From NCBI GenBank assembly GCA_949372595.1, contig CASIAN010000010.1:10875-74874 (forward strand): a stretch of 64,000 nt of DNA. Reading direction: 5' to 3'. Under the pieces are notes generated by a model that was not told where the DNA came from, ran no database searches, and saw only the letters and a list, made by a program, of their open reading frames with translations. This document shows, one piece after another, positions 45,286 through 54,568 of this stretch. The translations under genes and the position numbers were made by a program. The stretch comes from CPC320 sp002336405. GTDB taxonomy: Bacteria > Pseudomonadota > Alphaproteobacteria > Rhodobacterales > Rhodobacteraceae. The stretch's first letter is position 1; each line of letters opens with the position of its first letter.

Positions 45286-46090
45286 CATGAACCGCGCAGA
45301 AGCCGAGACTGTCAAGATCCATCCAAGCGCGGTGATTGAAATGGGTGCTGAGATTCACCCCGATTGCAAGATTGGGCCGTTTTGTCATATTGGCCCAGAT
45401 GTGGTTTTGAATGCCGGCGTTGAATTGAAAAGTCATGTCGTCGTCTCGGGGCAGACAACGGTTGGGCAAGACACGACGATTTTCCCCTTTTCGGTAATTG
45501 GTGAAATTCCGCAAGACCTCAAGTTTAATGGTGAAAAAACGCGCCTTGTGATCGGTGAACGCAATCGAATCCGGGAACATGTGACAATGAACACTGGTAC
45601 CGATGGTGGTGGCGGTGTGACCAAGATTGGGGATGACGGGCTGTTTATGGCTGGCTGCCATGTTGCCCATGATGCCCAGATCGGCGATCGGGTGATCGTG
45701 GTGAACAGCGCCGCATTGGCCGGTCACTGCATCATCGAGGATGATGTCATCATTGGTGGCCTTTCAGGCATTCATCAATTTGTCCGTATAGGCCGTGGTG
45801 CGATTGTTGGTGCGGTAACAATGGTTACAAATGATGTCATCCCATATGGCCTTGTACAGGGACCCCGCGGCGCGTTGGACGGCTTGAATTTAGTTGGTTT
45901 GAAACGCAAGGGGGTAGAGCGGGCTGATATTACGGCTTTGCGCGCGGCGTTTCAAATGTTGGCGCAAGGCGATGGAACATTTTTGGAGCGGACCAAAAAA
46001 CTTGGGGAAGAAACCACTTCGGTCTATGTTCAGGATATTGTAGATTTTGTTTTGGGTCATAGTGACCGATCCTTTTTGACGCCGAGCTGA
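45278..46090 (+). CDS. lpxA: UDP-N-acetylglucosamine acyltransferase
   Basis: First committed step of lipid A synthesis. The 270-residue protein is built of hexapeptide repeats forming a left-handed beta helix (IGPFCHIGPDV, VIGEIPQDLKF, HVAHDAQIGDRVIV with the catalytic histidine), then GLNLVGLKRKGV and a helical C-terminus. It overlaps fabZ; lpxI follows after three bases. Confidence 0.96.
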   Translation: MSDMNRAEAETVKIHPSAVIEMGAEIHPDCKIGPFCHIGPDVVLNAGVELKSHVVVSGQTTVGQDTTIFPFSVIGEIPQDLKFNGEKTRLVIGERNRIREHVTMNTGTDGGGGVTKIGDDGLFMAGCHVAHDAQIGDRVIVVNSAALAGHCIIEDDVIIGGLSGIHQFVRIGRGAIVGAVTMVTNDVIPYGLVQGPRGALDGLNLVGLKRKGVERADITALRAAFQMLAQGDGTFLERTKKLGEETTSVYVQDIVDFVLGHSDRSFLTPS

Positions 46091-46093
46091 CCC

Positions 46094-46900
46094 ATGCCGT
46101 CAGATCTTGCCATTTTAAGCGGCGCAGGGGCTTTGCCACCGGATTTGGCGAATGCCTATCCAGACGCGCTTTGCATTACCTTTACCGGCATCGCTCACAG
46201 CCTGACAGGCCGAACCGAAGACCATAGCTTTGATCGGCTTGGGAGCTTGTTCACGACGCTGAAAGAGCGCGGTATCCGCCGGGTGGTTTTGGCAGGCTCA
46301 ATGCACCGGCCGGCGCTGAACCCAGAAAACTTTGATGCATTTATGCTCCGGATTGCCCCACAGCTTGTCGCCGCATTTAAACTTGGTGATGATGGTCTGC
46401 TACGGTTTGTGATTAAAATGTTCGAAACACAAGGGTTTACGGTGTGTGGTGCCCATGAGCTCTTGCCTGAGTTGACCGCAACTGCAGGGATAGTATCGCA
46501 AGTGGCCCCCCTGCCAGAGCATCTTGAAGATATAGACAGGGGGCTGGCTTTGCTGGGGTTGCTTTCAGAAGCCGACATCGGCCAAAGCAGTGTGTTTGAA
46601 AACGGCCTATGCCTGGGGGTGGAAACACTGCAGGGTACGGATGCGCTACTTGGTTTTGTTGCACAAACACCCCCACATCTGCGCCGTGGGCACCGCGGCG
46701 TTTTGGTTAAAGCCCCGAAAACAGGTCAAGACCTGCGGGTGGATATGCCTGCAATCGGGCCCGATACTATAAGGGCGGTGCAGGTGGCAGGTTTGGCTGG
46801 TCTGGCGATTGCCGCCGGGCGCGTGCTGGTATTAGAGCCAGATCAGACGCGGGCACTGGTGTCTGAGTTTGGATTATTTTTTGTAGCCCGGGAGATTTGA
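46094..46900 (+). CDS. lpxI: UDP-2,3-diacylglucosamine pyrophosphatase LpxI
   Basis: Alphaproteobacterial alternative to LpxH, cutting UDP-2,3-diacylglucosamine to lipid X and UMP. 268 residues; the N-terminal LAILSGAGALPPDLA, central GDDGLLRFVIKMFETQGF and the C-terminal VDMPAIGPDTI fit the family. It sits in the conserved place between lpxA and lpxB, which confirms the assignment. Confidence 0.94.
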   Translation: MPSDLAILSGAGALPPDLANAYPDALCITFTGIAHSLTGRTEDHSFDRLGSLFTTLKERGIRRVVLAGSMHRPALNPENFDAFMLRIAPQLVAAFKLGDDGLLRFVIKMFETQGFTVCGAHELLPELTATAGIVSQVAPLPEHLEDIDRGLALLGLLSEADIGQSSVFENGLCLGVETLQGTDALLGFVAQTPPHLRRGHRGVLVKAPKTGQDLRVDMPAIGPDTIRAVQVAGLAGLAIAAGRVLVLEPDQTRALVSEFGLFFVAREI

Positions 46901-46901
46901 G

Positions 46902-48084
46902 GTGAAGGTGTTTATCATCGCGGGTGAGGCTTCGGGCGACAAATTGGGCACTGAAATGATGAAAGGGCTGCAACATCTTGCTGGTGACAAGGTTCAGTTT
47001 GCCGGCGTGGGCGGTGCCGGGATGATCGGGCAGGGGCTGGCAAGTTTGTTTCCAATGGACCAGATCAGCATCATGGGGATCGGTGAAATATTATCCCAGT
47101 ATCAAGCACTTAAGCGCTATATTCAACAAACTGTTGAAGCCGTTTTGCAGTTTCAACCCGACGTTTTGATCACGATTGATTTGCCCGAATTTAATCTGCG
47201 GGTGGCCCGACAAGTCAAGGCACGCAGCTCTATTCGCACAGTGCATTATGTTGCGCCAACAGTCTGGGCTTGGCGACCAAAACGGGCGGCTAAAATGGCC
47301 CCCTACATTGATCAGGTGCTGGCACTTTTTCCATTTGAGCCGCCCTATATGCGCGCCGCTGGCATGCAATGCGAATTTGTTGGGCACCCTGTTGTGACCG
47401 ACCCTCAAGCAACACCATGCGAAGTCGCGGCCTTCCGCAAAGCGCATGACATTGATGGGGCACCATTGTTATTGGTTCTGCCTGGATCGCGTCGTTCCGA
47501 GGTGCTGCGATTACTGCCCGTCTTTGGGGCCACAGTCACGGCGCTTGTACAACAGCACCCAGCGCTTCGGGTGGTTGTACCGACCGTGTCTGCAGTTGCG
47601 GGGCAAGTGCAGTCAGCCGTGGCGGGTTGGCCCGGCCAGCCGATCGTTCTGGCTCCACAGAGCACAGACGCAGACACAGGCAGCGCAGGCACTCCATTCT
47701 GGGCATAGTGACAAACGCGCGGCCTTTGCCGCCGCTGATGTGGCTTTGGCGGCCTCTGGTACGGTTTCGCTTGAGCTGGCTGCTGCTGCAACCCCGATGG
47801 TGATTGCCTATGACATGGCGTGGCTGTCGCGACAAATCATTGGTCGAATGTTGCGGGTTGATACCGTCACGTTGGTCAATCTAGTTTCGGAAACCCGCGT
47901 GGTACCAGAGTTTATAGGTGCCAATTGCCGGCCGGATAAAATCGTCCCGGCGCTGGCTGCATTGCTCTCGCATCCCGAAGCTCAGCACAATGCTATGCAG
48001 AGCACGATGACAAAATTGGGTCAAGGCGGCACGAACCCTGGCATTAGGGCTGCGCAGGCCACGTTATCCGGGCTTGGAGTGTAA
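46902..48084 (+). pseudogene. lpxB: Lipid-A-disaccharide synthase, frameshifted
   Basis: Glycosyltransferase joining UDP-diacylglucosamine and lipid X. The first frame (FIIAGEASGDKLGTEMM, then GIGEILSQYQALKRY, LLVLPGSRRSEVLRLLP) is a normal LpxB to about 47660 and then runs into a TAG at 47706. The rest (RAAFAAADVALAASGTVSLELA, then TPMVIAYDMAWLSRQIIGRML) continues in the next forward frame to 48084. One extra base between about 47655 and 47705 explains it. The GTG start has GGAG upstream. Lipid A synthesis normally needs this gene, so a sequence error is as likely as real loss. Confidence 0.85.
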
Positions 48085-48137
48085 AATGGCCAGAGTGATT
48101 ATATGGTACGGCGAACCGCGTCGAGGTATAGCACGGT

Positions 48138-48731
48138 TTAATCCTCGAGTGGGCTGATTTTTGAATAACTCACACTGAAGCCGTCAAGTGGCATTTTTAA
48201 AATTACCAGCTGGTCTGGCGCTGCAACCGGCACCAAAGACAGGCGGGCCGCGGAACCGCGTTTTAAGCTATCGATATCGTCGTTGGTCAGACCGATACGC
48301 GCAATACAGCCAACCGACGTGCAGAAAGAAAAAGGGTAAATTCGGGCGGGGCCTTCATCGACCCGCAGTTTCAGTTGTTCGGTCAACAGAGTTTCCAGTG
48401 GGACAATAATGGTTGCACCGGCCACGGCTTGTCCGCCGGTATCAAGTTTAAACAAGGTAATTTCCGACACAGCATTGCCAAGATCATCCTCCAATAATTG
48501 ATAAAGTTGACAGGGATCTTGTGCTTGGTCCTGATTGGTGCGCATGCAGCGCCGTTCCCAGCTGCCGACTTTTTCAGCGGTGTAGGGTTGACCCATTTGC
48601 GGTTCGCCCTCTGTTGTGCCCATAGCTAGCTCTGGTGGATTTGGCGCGGTGGGAGCACCCGTTTGGGCAGCCAGGTGAGCCCCTGCAAATAAAGAACATG
48701 CTATAGTGACGGCGACGAACATTTTAGGCAT
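48138..48731 (-). CDS. Invasion-associated locus B (IalB)-like periplasmic protein
   Basis: 197 residues with a signal peptide (MFVAVTIACSLFAGAHLAA). The mature part has the IalB-type pattern: a WERRC start followed by paired cysteines (CMRTNQDQAQDPC) and the central IIVPLETLL, then SFCTSVGCIARIGL. Such proteins are widespread in alphaproteobacteria, and function in free-living species is unknown. The start was taken at MPKMFVA, supported by an AAAGGT site; the longer frame adds 47 residues lacking a signal. Confidence 0.82.
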   Translation of the reverse strand: MPKMFVAVTIACSLFAGAHLAAQTGAPTAPNPPELAMGTTEGEPQMGQPYTAEKVGSWERRCMRTNQDQAQDPCQLYQLLEDDLGNAVSEITLFKLDTGGQAVAGATIIVPLETLLTEQLKLRVDEGPARIYPFSFCTSVGCIARIGLTNDDIDSLKRGSAARLSLVPVAAPDQLVILKMPLDGFSVSYSKISPLED

Positions 48732-48845
48732 GTGGCGTTTACCTTTTGGCTTATTTATACTTTTATCAGGACCAACACTGTAAGTTTGCTTTGGTGGTAA
48801 GCGAGATTTTTCGATTAGACCATGTCCTGTATCCCAGAAAAGAAA

Positions 48846-48865
48846 AAAGAGCCAAAAGGCTCTTT
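48846..48865 (-). terminator. Second intrinsic terminator downstream of the liv operon
   Basis: A perfect 8-bp stem AAAGAGCC/GGCTCTTT with a 4-base loop. Read on the minus strand it ends in a T-run. It backs up the terminator at 48961. Confidence 0.6.
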
Positions 48866-48960
48866 CTTCCATTCTCCCTGTCGAACTTGCCGACTATTAT
48901 ATCTAACACGCTACGTATTTAGATCAGAGTGGTCAACAATAAATTGTGAGACATACATAC

Positions 48961-48989
48961 AAAAAAGGCTGCACCATAAGGGTGCAGCC
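48961..48989 (-). terminator. Intrinsic terminator of the liv operon
   Basis: A perfect 9-bp stem GGCTGCACC/GGTGCAGCC with a 5-base loop, followed on the minus strand by six T residues. It lies about 120 bp after the livM stop. Confidence 0.8.
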
Positions 48990-49111
48990 AGTTCAACTGG
49001 GAGGAAAATAAAACAAAGCAACCACTCGTGCTCTGTTCTGTTTCAAGCTACATTTCAGAGGTTAATTTTTTGTATATATTCGCAACAAAAATCAACCAGC
49101 CGCAAATACTG

Positions 49112-50416
49112 TCACTTTTCAGGCAGTAAACCGCGCGGACTAAACCTTAAGACCAGCAGCAAGATCAACCCCATGGTTAGCAAACGCATATGGGCAACGC
49201 TGTCTAAAAGGTGCAGTTTCAATGGGTTGCTGTCATCCAACCCCATCGTGGCCACTGTCATTAATAATTGACCGATGGGTTCGACCTGTACCCAGAAAAA
49301 CCAGATCACAAACCCACCCAACACAGCCCCAAGATTGTTGCCCGAGCCCCCGACAATCACCATAACCCAGATCAAAAATGTATAACGGATCGGTTGATAG
49401 CTGCCGGGGGTCAATTGCCCGTCAAGCGTGGTCATCATCGCTCCGGCAATACCACATATTGCCGAACCCAGAATGAACACCTGTAAATGGCGTGCGGTGA
49501 CGTTTTTGCCCATCGCTTCGGCCGCGACTTCGTTATCGCGGATAGCGCGCATCATACGACCCCAGGGGCTTTTCAAGGCCCGTTGTGCCAGCCACAATAA
49601 GACCAGCAGGACCACCGAAAATAAAATCGAATAGCTGAGTTTGACATAAAGCGACGAGGCAACCACCGGATCAAGACCAAGGCTTTGCGCTGAATTAGTA
49701 AAGCTTACATTATTTTGCAGCGTAACCTCATAGGGCACTGGCCGCGGTATGCCGGTGACATTCTTTACACCGCGCGCGAGCCAATCTTCGTTCTTCATCA
49801 TAGCAACAATAATTTCAGCGATCCCCAGAGTGGCAATCGCCAGATAATCCGAGCGCAGTCCCAGCGCGGTTTTACCAATCACCCAAGCCGCACCAGCGGC
49901 CAATAACCCACCTAGCGGCCAGGCAAATAGCACAGGCAACCCAAGGCCACCAAGATAGCCTGTTCCGGCGGGGTTGATCGCCTCAACGGCCTTGACACCC
50001 GGATCAAACACCCAGCGGAAAATAAAAAACCCAATCACCAAAAACAACATCAGACCAAGTGGACGGGTTGGGCCTGCGGGCAGCCTTTTATATCCCCAAA
50101 TTGCGGCGCTTAACGTAGAGGCCCCGATCACGATCCCCAGCAACACACGTGGGCCACCCGCCGTCCATGCCTCGGGTACGGGGGGCATGGAAATTAACAC
50201 CGTGGCCAATCCACCGAGCGCTGCAAACCCCATGATCCCTACGTTAAACAGGCCTGCAAAACCCCATTGCAGGTTAACCCCCAGCGCCATGATCGCGCTA
50301 ATTAAGCCCATATTAAGGATCAAAAGCGCCGAATTCCAACTTTGCAAAAACCCCGTTGCCAAGATCAAAACAACAACAAGGCCAAACAGGCCATAGGTCC
50401 TGGTGCTATCTTTCAT
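49112..50416 (-). CDS. livM: Branched-chain amino acid ABC transporter permease LivM
   Basis: Inner-membrane permease, 434 residues, with about ten hydrophobic helices. GLRSDYLAIATLGIAEII and the C-terminal EAA-type cytoplasmic loop (MMRAIRDNEVAAEAMGKNV) are the LivM marks. The protein is longer than enteric LivM because of extra N-terminal helices. It overlaps livH by four bases and is last in the operon. Confidence 0.94.
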   Translation of the reverse strand: MKDSTRTYGLFGLVVVLILATGFLQSWNSALLILNMGLISAIMALGVNLQWGFAGLFNVGIMGFAALGGLATVLISMPPVPEAWTAGGPRVLLGIVIGASTLSAAIWGYKRLPAGPTRPLGLMLFLVIGFFIFRWVFDPGVKAVEAINPAGTGYLGGLGLPVLFAWPLGGLLAAGAAWVIGKTALGLRSDYLAIATLGIAEIIVAMMKNEDWLARGVKNVTGIPRPVPYEVTLQNNVSFTNSAQSLGLDPVVASSLYVKLSYSILFSVVLLVLLWLAQRALKSPWGRMMRAIRDNEVAAEAMGKNVTARHLQVFILGSAICGIAGAMMTTLDGQLTPGSYQPIRYTFLIWVMVIVGGSGNNLGAVLGGFVIWFFWVQVEPIGQLLMTVATMGLDDSNPLKLHLLDSVAHMRLLTMGLILLLVLRFSPRGLLPEK

Positions 50417-51423
50417 ACGGATTTCCCTCTGAAAAGGCCTGTGGGACGGAACAAGAGAACCAAAACAAGCAAGGAAAAACTCACTGCGTATTTATAATCG
50501 GTGCTGAGCAATTGCACCAAACCCGTCGGTTCCAAAGGTTTGGGCAGGGCATAGACCAGCACCTTTTTCCAAGCATATGTGATGGTCACTTCGGAAAAGG
50601 CGATCAGAAATCCGCCGGCAATAGCGCCCACTGGACTGCCCAAGCCGCCAACAATAGCCGAGGCGAAAATCGGCAAAAGCAACAACATATAAGTAAAGGG
50701 TTTGAAAGACTTATCCAGACCGTAGAGCACGCCCGCCACCGTTGCCAAGCTGGCGACGATCAGCCATGTCACCATCACGACGCGTTCCGGATTTATGCCC
50801 GATAAAAGGGCCAAATCTTCGTTGTCTGAATAGGCGCGCATGGATTTCCCGGTGCGCGTCTTGTTGAGAAACCAAAACAGCGCCACCACCACAACAACAG
50901 CCGTGATAACCGTAATGCCTTGCGTGGTTTTTAACGCCAGGCCTTCGCGCAGGCCGGTCATGGCTTTGAATTCGCGTGCTGAGATAATAAATCGTTCGCC
51001 ATCCGTTATGGTACGATTTCCCGGTCCCAGAATAAACCGGACCAAACCGTTCATAATGAACATCACCCCCATTGACACGATCACTAAAATAACAGGCTTG
51101 GCTTTCTGAGCTCGGTAAAATCGATAGACCATGCGATCGGTAAGCAACACCAGCGCAATGCAGCCCAAAATACCAAATGGCAGCGCCAGCAGGGCGGTGG
51201 GCAAGGGCCCCAGACCAATACCGTTTGCCTGAAAAAACCATGTGACTAATATGGTCACTGTTGCGCCAAAGGCCATGGTGTCGCCATGGGCAAAATTGGA
51301 AAACCTCAAAATGCTGTAAATTAGCGTCACGCCCAAAGCGCCAAGCGCCAGTTGACTGCCATAGGTCACGCCGGGAACAATGACGTAATTGCACAAGGCC
51401 ACAATCGCATTCAGAAAATCCAT
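50413..51423 (-). CDS. livH: Branched-chain amino acid ABC transporter permease LivH
   Basis: 336-residue inner-membrane partner of LivM. The N-terminal GSQLALGALGVTLIYSILRFSNFAHGD is the LivH signature, and GINPERVVMVTWLIVASLA holds the coupling loop. The ATG overlaps the stop of the small upstream gene (TGATG), so it is translated by coupling from that ORF. Confidence 0.94.
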   Translation of the reverse strand: MDFLNAIVALCNYVIVPGVTYGSQLALGALGVTLIYSILRFSNFAHGDTMAFGATVTILVTWFFQANGIGLGPLPTALLALPFGILGCIALVLLTDRMVYRFYRAQKAKPVILVIVSMGVMFIMNGLVRFILGPGNRTITDGERFIISAREFKAMTGLREGLALKTTQGITVITAVVVVVALFWFLNKTRTGKSMRAYSDNEDLALLSGINPERVVMVTWLIVASLATVAGVLYGLDKSFKPFTYMLLLLPIFASAIVGGLGSPVGAIAGGFLIAFSEVTITYAWKKVLVYALPKPLEPTGLVQLLSTDYKYAVSFSLLVLVLLFRPTGLFRGKSV

Positions 51424-51530
51424 CAGTACGCTCCGCGCCGCAGCGCCTCAAAGAAGAAGCCAATCGCCAGCGTGCGCGACGCCATGGCCGTAACAGCGGC
51501 TTTGTTCAGTGACCAGATGTGCCGGGTCAT
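51423..51530 (-). CDS. 35-residue small protein inside the liv operon, unknown
   Basis: A 36-codon frame fits exactly between livF and livH. Its ATG stands two bases after the livF stop, GGAGG lies at good distance inside livF, and its TGA overlaps the livH ATG. The peptide starts MTRHIWSLNKAAVTAM, has a short hydrophobic/aromatic core (LAIGFFFEAL) and ends RRGAY. The precise couplings favour a real gene, perhaps a transporter accessory peptide. The function is unknown. Confidence 0.7.
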   Translation of the reverse strand: MTRHIWSLNKAAVTAMASRTLAIGFFFEALRRGAY

Positions 51531-51532
51531 GC

Positions 51533-52249
51533 TCAGCCTCCCAGGAATGATTTGCGGACTTCAGGATCGTTCAGCAGGTCTTTGCCAGTTCCGGAGAAAG
51601 CGTTGCGTCCCTGCACCAAGACATAGCCCTTATCGGCGATCTCAAGCGCTTGACGGGCGTTTTGTTCAACCATCAAAATTGGAATGCCGGATTGCGCCAC
51701 TTCAATAATGCGGTCGAATAATTCATCCATCACAATTGGTGACACCCCGGCAGTTGGCTCATCCAGCATCAGCACTTTGGGCCGCGTCATCAACGCCCGC
51801 CCCACCGCAACCTGCTGGCGTTGGCCGCCCGATAATTCGCCCGCAGCTTGATTGCGTTTTTCATGCAAGACCGGAAACAGGCTATAAACCTGCTCCATGG
51901 TCTCGCGAAAATCATCGGTGCGGATGAACGCCCCCATCTCGAGGTTTTCCTCTACTGTCATCGACGTGAAAATGTTGCTTGTCTGGGGTACGAAACCCAT
52001 GCCGTGTTTGACCCGGTCTTGCGGTGAAAGGGCTGTTATATCCACACCGTTCAGTCGCACCGCACCACCGTTGAGGTTCAGCATGCCAAAAACCGCCTTC
52101 ATCGCGGTTGATTTTCCGGCACCATTGGGCCCAACGATCACCGCGATCTGGCCTTTTTCCACTGAAATTGTGCATCCGTGCAGAATATCGGGGCCGCTGC
52201 CATAGCCACCAGTCATAGCGTCCCCGATTAGAAACGGCTCGTCGGTCAT
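51533..52249 (-). CDS. livF: Branched-chain amino acid ABC transporter ATP-binding protein LivF
   Basis: 238-residue nucleotide-binding subunit: Walker A GPNGAGKS, Q-loop FVPQTSNIF, signature LSGGQRQQVAVGRAL, Walker B VLMLDEPTAG, H-region MVEQNARQAL. The absence of the long C-terminal part found in LivG identifies LivF. It overlaps livG by four bases. Confidence 0.94.
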   Translation of the reverse strand: MTDEPFLIGDAMTGGYGSGPDILHGCTISVEKGQIAVIVGPNGAGKSTAMKAVFGMLNLNGGAVRLNGVDITALSPQDRVKHGMGFVPQTSNIFTSMTVEENLEMGAFIRTDDFRETMEQVYSLFPVLHEKRNQAAGELSGGQRQQVAVGRALMTRPKVLMLDEPTAGVSPIVMDELFDRIIEVAQSGIPILMVEQNARQALEIADKGYVLVQGRNAFSGTGKDLLNDPEVRKSFLGG

Positions 52250-53073
52250 TGTGCCACCGCCTTATTTTTCAAACCGGTGCCAAGATAGGCCTCTATCACC
52301 CGCTCATTGGCCTTAATCTCAGCCAATGTGCCCTCGGCCAATACTTTTCCTTCGGCCATGCAGATCACCGGGTCGCAGAGCTTGCCGATAAAATCCATGT
52401 CGTGCTCGATCACCACAAAGGTGTAATTGCGCTCTTGGTTTAGGCGCAGAATGGCGTCGCTGATCGTGCCAAGAAGGGTGCGGTTCACGCCGGCACCGAC
52501 TTCGTCCAGAAATACGATTTTGGCATCAACCATCATAGTGCGCCCAAGCTCCAAGAGCTTTTTTTGCCCGCCTGACAGATTGCCGGCTTTTTCTTGTTTG
52601 AGATGTGATATGGTTAAAAACTCGATGACTTCATCGGCTTTGGCCTGCAGGGCGCGTTCTTCATTTGCGATGCGTTTACGGCCGAACCAAGTGTTCCAAA
52701 GCGTCTCACCCGATTGTTGCGGTGGGACCATCATCAGGTTTTCGCGCACACTCATGGACGTGAATTCATGGGCGATCTGAAAGGTCCGGAGCAGACCTTG
52801 GTGAAACAGCTCATGCGGCGCAAGACCCGTGATGTCACGCCCGTCCATCAAGACGCGTCCCGATGTGGCTTTATGAACCCCGGCAATGACGTTAAACAGC
52901 GTGGTTTTCCCGGCGCCATTGGGGCCGATAAGCCCGGTGATCGACCCTTTGGCGATCTTTAGGCTGGCACCATCAACAGCGTGAAAACCGCCGAAATGCT
53001 TATGCAGATTTTCGACTTCAATCACGATTTTGTTCTTTCGAGGCAGGGATGAGGGCAGGGGTTGCTCTGCCAC
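52246..53073 (-). CDS. livG: Branched-chain amino acid ABC transporter ATP-binding protein LivG
   Basis: 275 residues with Walker A GPNGAGKTTLFN, signature NLSGGQKKLLELGR and Walker B IVFLDEVGAGVN; the D-loop context and C-terminal VIEAYLGTG are the LivG pattern. The glutamate after Walker B is followed by VGAG instead of the common P-AG, a mild variation. It lies after an intercistronic hairpin downstream of livJ. Confidence 0.93.
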   Translation of the reverse strand: MAEQPLPSSLPRKNKIVIEVENLHKHFGGFHAVDGASLKIAKGSITGLIGPNGAGKTTLFNVIAGVHKATSGRVLMDGRDITGLAPHELFHQGLLRTFQIAHEFTSMSVRENLMMVPPQQSGETLWNTWFGRKRIANEERALQAKADEVIEFLTISHLKQEKAGNLSGGQKKLLELGRTMMVDAKIVFLDEVGAGVNRTLLGTISDAILRLNQERNYTFVVIEHDMDFIGKLCDPVICMAEGKVLAEGTLAEIKANERVIEAYLGTGLKNKAVAQ

Positions 53074-53082
53074 CCAATAGAC

Positions 53083-53108
53083 AAACAGCCCGGCGAACCG
53101 GGCTGTTT
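53083..53108 (-). terminator. Intercistronic hairpin between livJ and livG
   Basis: A perfect 11-bp stem AAACAGCCCGG/CCGGGCTGTTT closes a TTCG tetraloop on the minus strand. Only a weak T-stretch follows, so it probably stops part of the transcripts or protects the livJ mRNA, giving more binding protein than permease. Confidence 0.75.
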
Positions 53109-53127
53109 GAATTCAAAGTCGGTTTGA

Positions 53128-54321
53128 TTAACGATATCCAACCGTTTCAACTTTGGCGTTCTGGATTTCAATCTCGCGGTAGTTGCCGGCAGACTCACCC
53201 GGTCCGATCAATTCAACTGCGGTCGCACCCACATAGTCGACGTCATAGCCGGCTTCTAACAAAACAAGCGCCTGACCCAATTGGCCCGGCATGATTTGTA
53301 CGCCTGGCGCGTTGGCCACATTCATCACATGTTGCATGATGTCAGCTGACGCGCTTGATCCACCGGCTTGCATCGCCAGCATGATTAAAGCTGCCGCATC
53401 ATAGCTTTCGCCCGCGAATGCCGAAGACCCTTCAAAGCCCGCAGCAGAAGCCAGTTCACCAAAGACGTCTGCGCCTTTGTTTTCCGACCCGGGGTACTGA
53501 CCAAACGAGCCGTTCAGGTCTGGACCGATTGCATCAACAATTGCCTGTCCGACCATGCCGTCTGGCAGAACAAATGTGTCAAACGCGCCAGTGTCAAGCG
53601 AGGCTTGAATAATCTGCTTGCCACCGCCAGATTCGTAGCCCGCAACAACCAGAAGATCACCACCGGCTGAGGCCAGAGCGCCAACTTCAGCAGAGTAATC
53701 CGCTTTGTCTTCGTCATGGGCCGCGTTGATCGTCACAGTGCCGCCGGCCGCTTCGAATGCGGCTGCGAAACTGTCGGCCAATCCCTTGCCGTAGTCGTTG
53801 TTGGTATAGGTCAGAGCGACAGTTTTAAAACCGCGGTCCATGATGATGTTTGTCATCACGACACCTTGACGCGCATCAGAGGGAGAGGTGCGGAAGAACA
53901 GGCCATCGTCTTCTGCAGTCGACAAAGCCGGAGACGTTGCAGATGGCGAAATCATCACAACGCCGTTTGGACGCGCTACGTTTTGCAAAATTGCGCCGGT
54001 CACACCGGAACAATCGGCACCCATAATGGCGTTGACTTTATCGGATGTGACCAAACGCTCGGCTGCGGCTGTTGCCGCTGCGGCGTCGATACATGTCGAG
54101 TCAGCCCGAACCGAAGTCACGGTTGCGCCGCCCAACAGTTTGCCAGAATCAGTTACTTCCTTCATCGCCAGTTCTGCGCCGGCGCCCATCGCAGGTGTGA
54201 TCGTTTCCAACGGGCCCGTAAAGCCAAGGATCACCCCGATTTTCACTTCGTTGTGGCTGCCTGCAAACGCAGAGCCCGCCAGCAGCGCTGCGGCCGCTGT
54301 TGCTGTCATCAGCTTTTTCAT
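53128..54321 (-). CDS. livJ: Branched-chain amino acid ABC transporter substrate-binding protein LivJ
   Basis: 397-residue periplasmic binding protein. A signal peptide (LMTATAAAALLAGSAFA) is followed by the type I periplasmic fold starting VKIGVILGFTGPLETITP, with GADCSGVTGAI and LTYTNNDYGKGLAD typical of leucine/isoleucine/valine or related amide binding. The ligand cannot be fixed. The GlxA-type regulator is adjacent and in the same direction upstream. Confidence 0.93.
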   Translation of the reverse strand: MKKLMTATAAAALLAGSAFAGSHNEVKIGVILGFTGPLETITPAMGAGAELAMKEVTDSGKLLGGATVTSVRADSTCIDAAAATAAAERLVTSDKVNAIMGADCSGVTGAILQNVARPNGVVMISPSATSPALSTAEDDGLFFRTSPSDARQGVVMTNIIMDRGFKTVALTYTNNDYGKGLADSFAAAFEAAGGTVTINAAHDEDKADYSAEVGALASAGGDLLVVAGYESGGGKQIIQASLDTGAFDTFVLPDGMVGQAIVDAIGPDLNGSFGQYPGSENKGADVFGELASAAGFEGSSAFAGESYDAAALIMLAMQAGGSSASADIMQHVMNVANAPGVQIMPGQLGQALVLLEAGYDVDYVGATAVELIGPGESAGNYREIEIQNAKVETVGYR

Positions 54322-54568
54322 TTTAAATCTCCATTAGTTGAACCCAGTGTTCAGATGCATATTTAATCAGCATGCATGCAAAATGAAAGAAATATTAACA
54401 AGCACTCGCGAAAAAGCAAAATTGGGGGTTATCGCCTGTTCACAGCGAATGTCGGGGTTTTTTGATTAAATCAATTTTTTCATGACTGTGAAACATGCGC
54501 ACCCGGGTATCGTGTCAGGCGCAGGCACTGCCTGCCCTAAGTTTCCCCCAGTACTGGCAACTGACGTC

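Larger units (their letters stand above)
48732..49111. other. Intergenic stretch with tandem terminators of the liv operon
   Basis: These 380 bases hold no supported gene. Two minus-strand terminators (48961-48989 and 48846-48865) are the only clear structures. The left part presumably contains the promoter of the IalB-like gene, but no consensus is convincing. Confidence 0.6.

Noticed and set aside
54370..54379. Palindrome GCATGCATGC upstream of livJ
   Set aside because: Could be an operator, but a 10-bp alternating palindrome is too short to support without repeats or known consensus.
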